From Neptunomonas qingdaonensis (GTDB lineage: Bacteria > Pseudomonadota > Gammaproteobacteria > Pseudomonadales > Balneatricaceae), in NCBI RefSeq assembly GCF_900113275.1, contig NZ_FOOU01000005.1:246087-310086 (forward strand): a stretch of DNA of 64,000 bases, given 5' to 3'. Below, one piece after another: positions 1 to 7,492 of the stretch (within the stretch, counting starts at the first letter, position 1; every line of letters begins with the position of its first letter). The position numbers and the translations under genes were made by a program. The notes under the pieces were generated by a model. That model ran no database searches and was not told the DNA's origin. It saw nothing but the letters and a program-made list of their open reading frames with translations.

Positions 1-43
1 TACCTGAAACACTCGCGATGATAATTAGCTCAGTACGAATAAG

Positions 44-67
44 ATTATTTCTAAAAAAGAAACAAAA
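44..67 (+). repeat. Operator-like repeat, copy A
   Basis: A 24-base AT-rich element that reads ATTATTTC, one variable base, then AAAAAAGAAACAAAA. It matches positions 2351-2374 at 23 of 24 bases. The core TTTC...GAAA is an imperfect inverted repeat. It lies past the 3' end of the LysR gene, so it may serve a gene left of the window. Its function is inferred only from repetition next to co-located genes. Confidence 0.45.
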
Positions 68-129
68 GCCGGCTAAACCGAAGATTTACAGAATCAATCT
101 TGCCTTTATGTCAACAATCGAGGCGCTGA

Positions 130-1047
130 TTACCCTGCCCAGAGATCTTCTTTATGATTACGATCCAGCCATTCCCTAAAAAAATCGATGAAAGCGCTGA
201 CTTTTGGTGAGGTATATTTTCGATCGGGATAGATTGCAAAAATGGACAAATATTCAGGCGGACAGTCTGGAAATACCTTTACCAGGTCGCCAGACTTAAC
301 AAAGCGTGCAATGACAAAATCCGCTAAATTTGCTATGCCGCGATGCTGTAAAACTGATTCCCTGACGACCAGACTATTGTTAGCTTTAAGATCACCACTG
401 ACTTGAACGGAGTAGCGTTTAGCGTTTTTTTCCAGCGTCCATTGGTGCGCATTGGCGGCATACACAAACACCAGACAATTATGTGCTTTCAAGTCTTCTG
501 CCGTTTCAGGCTGGCCATGTTTATCAAGGTAATGCGGGGTCGCGCAGATATACATAGGGATTTTGGATATCTCACGTGCAATCATGCTCGAATCAGGTAA
601 CTGGGGATCGGCGATGCGAATCGCCATATCAAAACCGTCACGAATCAGATCCGGTGCCCGGTCATCAAGGGTAATATCCACCTGTACATCCGGATACTTT
701 TCCATAAACTCAGGAATAGCTTTAGATAACTGTATCTGACCAAAGGTCATATTACAGATGATTCTTAATACGCCTCGCGGTTTTCCTTGCAATTGAGAGA
801 CCAGGTTGTCTGCTTCCTCTACCTCTTCCAGAATCGTTTGGCATTTTTCGTAATAAGCAGCCCCAACATCGGTAACAAATAAACGACGCGTCGTTCTTTG
901 TAAAAGCTTTGCGCCAATATGCTGTTCCAGCTGAGAAACTTGTTTACTGACAGAGGAGCTTGAAATTCCCATTTCTGCAGCGGCCATAGAGAAGCTTTTA
1001 AGATCTACGACGCGAACAAAAACACCCATAGCAGAAAAAACATCCAT
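130..1047 (-). CDS. LysR-family transcriptional regulator
   Basis: A 305-residue protein of normal LysR length. An N-terminal winged helix-turn-helix (about residues 5-64, with AAEMGISSSSVSKQVSQLE as the recognition region) is followed by a periplasmic-binding-protein-like effector domain (about 90-295). The ATG start has a GAGG ribosome site about 8 bases upstream. The gene follows the MBL-fold gene on the same strand but is separated from it by a strong terminator, so it probably has its own promoter in 1048-1138. It is the only specific regulator beside the MBL/USP/TRAP genes and is the obvious candidate to control them; that is inference. The inducer is unknown. Confidence 0.9.
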   Translation of the reverse strand: MDVFSAMGVFVRVVDLKSFSMAAAEMGISSSSVSKQVSQLEQHIGAKLLQRTTRRLFVTDVGAAYYEKCQTILEEVEEADNLVSQLQGKPRGVLRIICNMTFGQIQLSKAIPEFMEKYPDVQVDITLDDRAPDLIRDGFDMAIRIADPQLPDSSMIAREISKIPMYICATPHYLDKHGQPETAEDLKAHNCLVFVYAANAHQWTLEKNAKRYSVQVSGDLKANNSLVVRESVLQHRGIANLADFVIARFVKSGDLVKVFPDCPPEYLSIFAIYPDRKYTSPKVSAFIDFFREWLDRNHKEDLWAG

Positions 1048-1138
1048 TAAAGTACCTCAAATATGGTGGGTATACATAAGATGAAGCTAACAACTGTCCT
1101 GGTAAGTTACAAGTCTTTGATTTAATGGATAGGAAACG

Positions 1139-1164
1139 AAAAAGGCACCCTATAAGAGGGTGCC
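1139..1164 (-). terminator. Rho-independent terminator after the MBL-fold gene
   Basis: A perfect 8-bp stem GGCACCCT/AGGGTGCC (1144-1151 with 1157-1164) and a 5-base loop. On the minus strand it is followed by five T residues. It lies just past the stop of the MBL-fold gene and separates that gene from the LysR gene. Confidence 0.85.
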
Positions 1165-1192
1165 CTGAAAAGCCAGAAACAAAAGCTAGCAA

Positions 1193-2155
1193 TTAATCCT
1201 GTAGTTTATCCCATACTTCCTGATCACGCTCATCCGTCCAGATGCGTGGCCAGTCAATACCGTCAAACTCATCCCACAGACGCTGCACATCAAATGGCAG
1301 GCAGTGTTCAAAGATAGGCCACATACCAAACTTAGGACCTAAGTGATCACGTGTCGATTCAAACGCTTCTTTTACGCTACCGCCACGTTTATGAACTTCA
1401 CCGACTTTCTCGATCATGCCTGTTAGGAAGCCACGCGTTTGTTCGATTGCTGCATCAACATCAGCACGACCTCGCACAACAGCACCACGGCCGCCGACAA
1501 GTATTTCAGCTTCATATTTTTTAACTTTGTCTAGTGTCTCGGTTGACCAGTCAAAGTGGAAAGCATCACCCGTATAAAGAGCAGCGGCTGCTTCGACTAA
1601 GTCACCGGCAAACAGTACTTTCTGCTTCGGAATCCAGGCAACGATGTCACCGGCTGTATGGCCACGACCGCAATATTCCAGTACCAGGTTACCACGATCG
1701 CCACCAAGCGGAATTTCCATACGATCATTGAAAACAAGATCAGGATGCGTCAAACCAGGAATACCTTCTGGCTCACGGAACAAGCGAGGCATACGACCAA
1801 ATTCGCTGGCCCAATCCTGCATACCACGCTCTTCAATTAAGAACTTAGTATTTTCATGTGCAATGATAGATTCTGCATTGTAAGCAGAGGCACCTAATAC
1901 ACGAACTGCATGGTAATGAGATAACACCAGATACTTAACAGGTTTGTCTGTATGCTCACGTAATTTTTCTAACCAGTCATTGGCAGCTTTTGGTGTTGCG
2001 CGTGCTTCAAAAGCAACAATGAAGTCTTCACCTTCAACCGCACAAATGTTTGGATCACCTTCAGCAGTTAATGCATAAATACCATCACCCAGGATTTCCA
2101 ATGTTTCGGTTTTTACACCGAGGTCCGCAGAGGACGCAAAAGACTTCTTCGTCAT
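1193..2155 (-). CDS. MBL-fold protein with altered metal site
   Basis: A 320-residue metallo-beta-lactamase-fold protein. The first metal motif, normally HxHxDH, reads HYHAVR (LSHYHAVRVLGA), so the Asp and third His are replaced by Val and Arg. The downstream GHTAGD histidine and the FAGDLVE aspartate are kept. The position of the usual final His motif reads VGGRGAVVRG. The domain is therefore recognisable, but the canonical dinuclear site is not. It may bind one metal or use a different site, and the substrate is unknown. The ATG is preceded by AGGT. It sits between a LysR gene and a USP plus TRAP transporter, suggesting a role in metabolising the imported acid. Direct repeats and an AT-rich motif in its leader (2171-2374) may be regulatory. 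Confidence 0.85.
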   Translation of the reverse strand: MTKKSFASSADLGVKTETLEILGDGIYALTAEGDPNICAVEGEDFIVAFEARATPKAANDWLEKLREHTDKPVKYLVLSHYHAVRVLGASAYNAESIIAHENTKFLIEERGMQDWASEFGRMPRLFREPEGIPGLTHPDLVFNDRMEIPLGGDRGNLVLEYCGRGHTAGDIVAWIPKQKVLFAGDLVEAAAALYTGDAFHFDWSTETLDKVKKYEAEILVGGRGAVVRGRADVDAAIEQTRGFLTGMIEKVGEVHKRGGSVKEAFESTRDHLGPKFGMWPIFEHCLPFDVQRLWDEFDGIDWPRIWTDERDQEVWDKLQD

Positions 2156-2170
2156 ATTTTTTTACCTATC

Positions 2171-2208
2171 TTTGTACTGGTTTTTTACAATAGTTTTTGT
2201 ACTGGTTT
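2171..2208 (-). promoter_or_regulatory. Direct repeats in the MBL-gene leader
   Basis: TTTGTACTGGTTT occurs at 2171-2183 and again at 2196-2208, 25 bp apart start to start, 16-53 bp upstream of the MBL-fold start codon. Exact 13-base repetition in a short leader suggests a regulator binding site or a local duplication. No regulator can be assigned from sequence alone. Confidence 0.35.
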
Positions 2209-2350
2209 GTTTACTACCGTAAATTTTGATTGTGTCACTAATTCAGCGGTGAAGCGGACTTACACAAAATAAGTACACCCCTTAAACCCAGTCGATTTTT
2301 AATACGATACCTAATTCATTCTTTCTAAATAAGTGGCCTAAATGAAGAAT

Positions 2351-2374
2351 ATTATTTCCAAAAAAGAAACAAAA
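2351..2374 (+). repeat. Operator-like repeat, copy B
   Basis: The second copy of the 24-base element at 44-67, with one mismatch. It lies about 200 bp upstream of the MBL-fold gene and just past the USP gene. A related perfect palindrome (TTTCC-N5-GGAAA) lies upstream of the TRAP operon at 6173-6187, and a 10-base half (ATTATTTCCA) at 6021-6030. Confidence 0.45.
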
Positions 2375-2432
2375 TAAACTGTCACCTTTTAAAAGAGCAC
2401 TTTTATGACAGCAATGAATATTATTCCCCAGC

Positions 2433-2918
2433 TTATTTTAAAGGAATAACCAATACTGGTTTTTGAGTATGATGCATCACACGGTTCGCGGTAGAACCCA
2501 ACAGGAACTGCCCTACTGAGGAATGCGTCCGGGTTCCCATGACGATAAGGTCTGCACCAATCTCATTTGCTACTTTAAGAATCACCCGGTCAGCAACACC
2601 CTCTTCTACACGCGGAATAATTTGCCCTTCCTTCATGGCTTCAGTCGCATCCAGTTCGGTTTCGCAAAAACTTTCAATGCGTGATATCAGTTTATTTTTA
2701 AGATTTATAACACTGCTATCATGCATCTCATTTAAGTCTGCATCATTCATCATGGTTTTAAGAATACTGCGGGCTGTCGCGCTTAAGGGTTCAATCACAT
2801 GCAGGAAGGTAATGGTTGCATCGTAGTGGCCGGCCATACTGACCGCCGCCCGGAACGCTGGACGAGATCCTTCTTCGATATCAGAGGCATAAAGAATAGT
2901 TTTAACATCAGGTAACAT
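2433..2918 (-). CDS. Universal stress protein, UspA family
   Basis: A 161-residue single-domain USP. It carries the ATP-binding signature G-2x-G-9x-GS near the C terminus (MGTRTHSSVGQFLLGS), so it probably binds ATP like MJ0577-type proteins. The ATG has GAGGTGCC upstream. It is downstream of the TRAP transporter genes on the same strand but separated from them by a terminator. USPs next to TRAP operons are known (TeaD beside the ectoine transporter TeaABC regulates uptake), and the arrangement here suggests a similar regulatory role; this is inference. It has no membrane segment or extra domain. Confidence 0.9.
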   Translation of the reverse strand: MLPDVKTILYASDIEEGSRPAFRAAVSMAGHYDATITFLHVIEPLSATARSILKTMMNDADLNEMHDSSVINLKNKLISRIESFCETELDATEAMKEGQIIPRVEEGVADRVILKVANEIGADLIVMGTRTHSSVGQFLLGSTANRVMHHTQKPVLVIPLK

Positions 2919-2964
2919 AATGGCACCTCGTTTTTTAGATGCTGACGCATAATTGGAATAGAGT

Positions 2965-2987
2965 AAAAAGGGTGCAAAAGCACCCTT
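2965..2987 (-). terminator. Terminator of the TRAP operon
   Basis: AAGGGTGC/GCACCCTT (2968-2975 and 2980-2987) with an AAAA loop forms a perfect 8-bp stem, followed on the minus strand by a run of T. It lies 9 bp past the stop codon of the large permease gene. Confidence 0.85.
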
Positions 2988-2996
2988 GTATCGTCG

Positions 2997-4325
2997 TTAT
3001 CGATAGAGCAGCTCAGGTAGGTAGAGCGATATGGGTGCGACCAGTGTAATCAGTATCAAGCGTAGAATATCCACACACCAGAATGGCGTTACACCTTTAA
3101 ATATCGTACTGGCTTTTACATCACGCAGCACGGCACTCAACACGAAGACGTTCATACCTACTGGCGGTGTGATCAGACTAATCTCTGTTACCACCACCAC
3201 TACAATACCAAACCATACCAAATCGAAACCAAGACTTTGCACCAACGGGAAGAAGATCGGAACCGTCAACAGCAGCATTGATAAACTCTCAAACACCATG
3301 CCCAGAACAACATAGATCATCAGGATGACCACGATAACCATCATCGGCGGCACATCCAGTCCTGAGACAAATGTCAGCATATCTGCAGGCAAACCCGCGC
3401 GGTTAATAAAGTTAGAGAAGATCAATGCACCGATAACGACTGAAAACAGCATGGCTGTAGTACGCGCCGTATCGGTGAGAATGTCATACAAACTGCCAAA
3501 CGTGAGAGATTTACGATACAGAGCAATCGCAAAAGCACCACCGGCACCCACACCCGCCGCTTCTGTCGGTGTAAATACACCCAGATAAATTCCACCCATA
3601 ACAACAGCGAAAAGTATCAGCACGCCCCAGACGCCATTCAGGGCTTCAAGACGCTCTTTCCAGGTAAACTTCTCGCCGCATGGGCCATTTTCTGGCTTAC
3701 GCCAAACGACATAGCGTACCGCAAAAAGGTAGAACACAATGCCCAACATCCCCGGTATAAAACCGGCGGCAAATAATTCACGAATACTGGTTTCTGTTAG
3801 TAGTCCATAAATAACAAGAATGACACTCGGTGGAATCAAGATACCTAAGGTGCCACCCGCCGCAATAGAGGCGGTAGCCAGAGAGTCAGCATATCCGTAT
3901 TTACGCATCGGAGGCATCGCCACCTTTGCCATGGTAGCTGATGTTGCCAGGCTGGAGCCGCAAATAGCTGAAAAGCCACCGCATGCCACAACCGTTGCCA
4001 TGGCTAAACCACCTTTACGATGCCCTAAGAACGCATAAGAAGCCCGATATAACTCCTGAGAAAGCCCTGATTTGGTGACAAAGTTTCCCATCAATATAAA
4101 TAACGGTATTACCGACAGGCTATAATCCTGAGCCGTATCAACAATCCGCTTAGCCGCCATACTAAGAGACGGTGTCCAATTAAAGTCTGAAATATTGCTA
4201 AAGCTAAGCCCTTGCACATAAGCAAAGCCAAGGAAGCCAACGATACCCATCGAAAAAGCGATAGGAACGCGGACGACAACGATAAGAATCAGCAAAACCG
4301 CAAAACCGTATAACGCAATTTCCAT
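2997..4325 (-). CDS. dctM: TRAP transporter large permease, DctM-like
   Basis: A 442-residue, very hydrophobic protein with about 11-12 membrane spans. It is the ion-coupled translocation subunit of a tripartite ATP-independent periplasmic transporter. The glycine-rich segments GGFSAICGSSLATSATMAKV and GGTLGILIPPSVILVIYG are family hallmarks. It is the last gene of a dctP-dctQ-dctM operon, starting 42 bp after dctQ, and is followed by a clear terminator. The transported acid cannot be read from this subunit. Confidence 0.95.
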   Translation of the reverse strand: MEIALYGFAVLLILIVVVRVPIAFSMGIVGFLGFAYVQGLSFSNISDFNWTPSLSMAAKRIVDTAQDYSLSVIPLFILMGNFVTKSGLSQELYRASYAFLGHRKGGLAMATVVACGGFSAICGSSLATSATMAKVAMPPMRKYGYADSLATASIAAGGTLGILIPPSVILVIYGLLTETSIRELFAAGFIPGMLGIVFYLFAVRYVVWRKPENGPCGEKFTWKERLEALNGVWGVLILFAVVMGGIYLGVFTPTEAAGVGAGGAFAIALYRKSLTFGSLYDILTDTARTTAMLFSVVIGALIFSNFINRAGLPADMLTFVSGLDVPPMMVIVVILMIYVVLGMVFESLSMLLLTVPIFFPLVQSLGFDLVWFGIVVVVVTEISLITPPVGMNVFVLSAVLRDVKASTIFKGVTPFWCVDILRLILITLVAPISLYLPELLYR

Positions 4326-4367
4326 ACGTAAGATACCTATAACGTTAAAGGTGAATGAAAGGGAAAG

Positions 4368-4883
4368 TTAGTCACGATCCTGAGTGAGGATATGGTAGAT
4401 ACCATAGGTCATCATTAGCGCCGCCGTTGCCCAGCTCATAAAAGCGATATACTGAACGATCAAACCAACCGGAATTTCTAATAAGTCAGTAACCTCTCCA
4501 CGCCTTAAAGAACGATCTGCAAACTCAAAAATTCTTACGCCTACGTAATACAATGATCCGGACATGAGCAACGCCGAGAGCAACGTTAGTGCTTTAACCA
4601 CCGTATTACTCCAGAAAGTATCCAGAATATCGACCACGACGTGACCGCCGCGCCATGTAACAATAGGCATCTCTGCAAAGACAAGAATAGCGATACCAAT
4701 CTCCGTCAACTCCGTTGCTCCATCAACAGAATTGTCGAAGAAAAACCGACCAAAAACATCAGCACACGTCAGCATCATCAGGAAAAACAATGTAAGAGCA
4801 GCCACTAATTCAAGAGCAAAGGCCAGCCATTGGACTGGCCCTTTCTCGTCATAGTGCGCTGTTAGCCAGGCACTAAATCCCAT
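4368..4883 (-). CDS. dctQ: TRAP transporter small permease, DctQ-like
   Basis: A 171-residue protein with four predicted membrane helices, the size and topology of DctQ. It contains the conserved stretch DVFGRFFFDNS after the first helix and the WRGGHVVVDIL segment mid-protein. It starts 11 bp after dctP stops and precedes dctM, so the three subunits are probably translated from one message. It bridges the binding protein and the large permease in the inner membrane. Confidence 0.93.
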   Translation of the reverse strand: MGFSAWLTAHYDEKGPVQWLAFALELVAALTLFFLMMLTCADVFGRFFFDNSVDGATELTEIGIAILVFAEMPIVTWRGGHVVVDILDTFWSNTVVKALTLLSALLMSGSLYYVGVRIFEFADRSLRRGEVTDLLEIPVGLIVQYIAFMSWATAALMMTYGIYHILTQDRD

Positions 4884-4894
4884 TGCAATACTCC

Positions 4895-5920
4895 TTACTT
4901 AGCGTAGCTTTGGGCAATATTGCGCATCTCTTCAAGCGCTGCTTTAGCATCAACATCACGATCAGCGACACTTTCAAGCCACTCTTCATCCATGCCTTTT
5001 ACCAGCTCACGAAATTCTATAGCCATCGCACCATCAGCGGCTACTTCCGTCACGGTTACACCATCCTCTTTTGCAGCCTCTACACCTTCTATATCAGCGA
5101 CATCCCATGCAGCACCTGCCATGGCGGAGAGTTTTTCACCGGAGACAGAGATAATCGCTTCACGATCTTTTTCGCTCAACCCTGCCATAAAGTCAGGATT
5201 GATAAACATTGCAAAGCTTCCCAGGTACATACCCCCTGGCAACATCACTACATGTTTTGCTACTTCTTTCAGGCGTTGCGACTTCTGCTCACTCATTGGG
5301 ATAAATACCCCATCGATAACACCCTGCTGCATCATTTCATATACTTTTGTAGCCGGTGCGCCAACAGCGGTAACACCCATGCGATCACCTAACACACCCT
5401 GTACACCACCACCTAAACGGATTTTTTTAGATTCAAGGTCTTTCAGGCTGGTAACAGGACTTGTCGTATGAATCTGGCCTGGCCCATGAGTAAACAAAGC
5501 CAGCAGTTCGAGGCCGTCATGCTCATTAGCTTTTGCGAAGTATTTATTATGAACACGCCAGTGAGCAACAGAAGCCGCTTCAGCATTAGATCCCAGCAAT
5601 GGCTGTTCAATACCCTGGGTTAGTTTGAAACGACCCGGCACATAGCCGTGGTAACTAAAGCTTGCATCAACGGCACCATCTTCGACTAACTCAAACATGG
5701 TTTTTGGGTGACCAATGTCATACTCCATCTCAACCGTGACGCGGCCTTCTGTCGCCTCTTCAACCCATTTTGCCCATGTAGGCCAAACGACAGCATTTTG
5801 CGCATGTGTTGGCGGTAGCCAGCTACCTACACGCAATACAGTATCGGACATCGCAGCAGTAGAAAGTGACATACCCAGTGTTACGGCACCGGCGACTTTA
5901 AGGAAGTTTCTTCTTATCAT
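4895..5920 (-). CDS. dctP: TRAP transporter substrate-binding protein, DctP-like
   Basis: A 341-residue periplasmic binding protein. The N terminus MIRRNFLKVAGAVTLG has a twin-arginine motif (RRNFLK) and hydrophobic core, with probable cleavage after AAMS near residue 25, so Tat export is plausible. The mature part has the DctP/TAXI-type fold pattern, including SWLPPTHAQNAVVWPTW and the helix VYEMMQQGVIDG. It is the first gene of the dctPQM operon and should set substrate specificity. The neighbouring MBL-fold and LysR genes suggest an organic acid, possibly aromatic given the adjacent paa genes, but this is not demonstrated. The long upstream region (5921-6485) holds its promoter. Confidence 0.93.
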   Translation of the reverse strand: MIRRNFLKVAGAVTLGMSLSTAAMSDTVLRVGSWLPPTHAQNAVVWPTWAKWVEEATEGRVTVEMEYDIGHPKTMFELVEDGAVDASFSYHGYVPGRFKLTQGIEQPLLGSNAEAASVAHWRVHNKYFAKANEHDGLELLALFTHGPGQIHTTSPVTSLKDLESKKIRLGGGVQGVLGDRMGVTAVGAPATKVYEMMQQGVIDGVFIPMSEQKSQRLKEVAKHVVMLPGGMYLGSFAMFINPDFMAGLSEKDREAIISVSGEKLSAMAGAAWDVADIEGVEAAKEDGVTVTEVAADGAMAIEFRELVKGMDEEWLESVADRDVDAKAALEEMRNIAQSYAK

Positions 5921-6485
5921 TAGTTTGCTCTCCTGGCTTAAGTGATCGCTTTTTTAGTAAGCGAACTATTTTTATATAGCTTTTATTATTAGTATCTTTG
6001 TTAACACGCCTTTCATCAGAATTATTTCCAGCACTTACATTCGCTACAAACATCGCAACAAAAAGAGATTTCTTGTATCAAGTATTCACAGTTATCAGAC
6101 CATGAAATTGATATTCATCAAAAGATACCTGATTTTTCTAAGGGAATAACCTAGTGCTTTTGCAGAAGATTATTTCCTTTTTGGAAATTGTTTTTCAACT
6201 TTTCAGCCCTTGTGCTGCTATATAGCTGACAATTCACCACTCCAGACTTATCCGAATAAATTAATGCTCTCAATCTCACGAAATGACACAAAAAAACATA
6301 GTGTAGTAGAAAATAGTGTATCACGTAGGCAATGTCAATTACTGTCGCTCTAGTCAATTGGGTTAACAAACACCCTTTCAGCCCTGCAGGTCCCCTCTGT
6401 ATTCAATTCATCTAAGAGTTTGACTACACGTTTCATCGTGATACGGAATATCAATTTATTAATACTTACGTGATATAATAATTTA
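5921..6485. promoter_or_regulatory. Divergent control region of dctPQM and paaX
   Basis: 565 bp without a convincing gene. It contains ATTATTTCCA at 6021-6030 and a perfect TTTCC-N5-GGAAA palindrome at 6173-6187, related to repeats at 44-67 and 2351-2374. On the paaX side it has TATCACGTA at 6319-6327, its exact reverse complement TACGTGATA at 6467-6475, and a related ATCGTGATACGG at 6435-6446. The open frame on the minus strand at 6151-6369 has no ribosome site and an odd composition, so I do not call it a gene. Confidence 0.5.
6319..6475. promoter_or_regulatory. Candidate PaaX-type operators upstream of paaX
   Basis: TATCACGTA (6319-6327) and TACGTGATA (6467-6475) are perfect inverted copies, and ATCGTGATACGG (6435-6446) is a close variant. 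A similar TATCGTGATTACCGG lies on the minus strand just upstream of paaY (10725-10739). PaaX of E. coli uses a different TGATTC-based palindrome, so assignment to PaaX rests on position and recurrence only. Confidence 0.35.
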
Positions 6486-7424
6486 ATGAATAAACTCAAA
6501 TGCATAGATGAACTCATTGAAGAGTTTCAAAACCAACGCCCGATTCGCGGCGGCTCACTTATCATTACTATTTATGGTGATGCTATTGCCCCTCGTGGCG
6601 GCTCTGTTTGGCTAGGCAGCCTTATTCGTCTTCTTGAGCCACTGGGGTTAAATCAAAGATTGGTGCGCACTTCTATCTTTCGTTTAACAAAAGAAGGCTG
6701 GTTAACATCTAACCAAATAGGACGACGCAGTTATTACAGCCTGACCGACTCTGGCCGTCGTCGTTTTGAAAGTGCTTTTAAAAGGATCTATGCAGAGCTC
6801 TATCCAGAATGGCACGGTAAATGGGATTTACTCATCACGACCCAACTGGACAATGAATTACGAAAAGTTCTTAAAAAAGAGTTTGAATGGCAAGGTTTTG
6901 GCAACATCGCACCGGGAGTCATGGCGCATCCGATGTCTGATCTTGTTGAGATCAATAATACGCTGCGAGAATATTGCGTGACCCACGAAGTCATCCATAT
7001 GAAATCGGAGCTACTTGACAGCCATTCATCCGCATCACTCAAACAGCTAGTTCATGAATGCTGGAATCTTGAGCAGTTATCAAAAGACTACCAGGCGTTT
7101 CTTGATCGTTTTCGTCCCATACTACGCGTTCTGGATAGCTGCAACAGCACTGATCTGGATCCTGAACAATGCTTCATGTTAAGAACCTTGTTGATTCAAC
7201 ACTATCGCCGCCTGCAACTCAGAGATCCTCGCTTACCTGAGAAGTTGCTGCCTACAGATTGGGTAGGTACTTCTGCACGTGTATTATGTAGAAATATTTA
7301 TCGTAAGATTTTTCTGCAAGCAGAGGCATTTCTTTCAGAAACACAAGAAACCGCTGATGGAATGCTGCCAGAACCAGCCCCTCATTTTTATAAACGGTTC
7401 GGCGGTCTTTCTACTCCCGTATGA
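6486..7424 (+). CDS. paaX: Phenylacetate repressor PaaX
   Basis: A 312-residue PaaX-family regulator, close to the usual 310-320. An N-terminal winged helix (about residues 25-95, including VRTSIFRLTKEGWL) is followed by the PaaX effector-binding and C-terminal regions. In E. coli, PaaX represses the paa genes and is released by phenylacetyl-CoA. Here it is the first gene of a plus-strand run with a flavoprotein, a DUF2889 protein and a MaoC hydratase. Repeated TCGTGAT/ACGTGAT motifs just upstream (6435-6446 and 6466-6478) could be self-operators. The start ATG follows an AT-rich stretch with no strong ribosome site. Confidence 0.95.
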   Translation: MNKLKCIDELIEEFQNQRPIRGGSLIITIYGDAIAPRGGSVWLGSLIRLLEPLGLNQRLVRTSIFRLTKEGWLTSNQIGRRSYYSLTDSGRRRFESAFKRIYAELYPEWHGKWDLLITTQLDNELRKVLKKEFEWQGFGNIAPGVMAHPMSDLVEINNTLREYCVTHEVIHMKSELLDSHSSASLKQLVHECWNLEQLSKDYQAFLDRFRPILRVLDSCNSTDLDPEQCFMLRTLLIQHYRRLQLRDPRLPEKLLPTDWVGTSARVLCRNIYRKIFLQAEAFLSETQETADGMLPEPAPHFYKRFGGLSTPV

Positions 7425-7492
7425 CAATATTCTGATCAGAAAGCCCTTTTGTCTGATCTGTGATTTTTATCTCCTGGATAGCCGGAGCACAA

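Noticed and set aside
4883..5471. Two long plus-strand open frames opposite dctP
   Set aside because: They lie wholly antisense to a clear DctP gene, lack ribosome sites and look like frame shadows.
6151..6369. Minus-strand 72-codon frame upstream of the TRAP operon
   Set aside because: No ribosome site, unusual composition, and it overlaps operator-like palindromes.
7460..7492. Longer start of the flavoprotein
   Set aside because: No ribosome site, and the FAD-binding strand starts directly at 7493.
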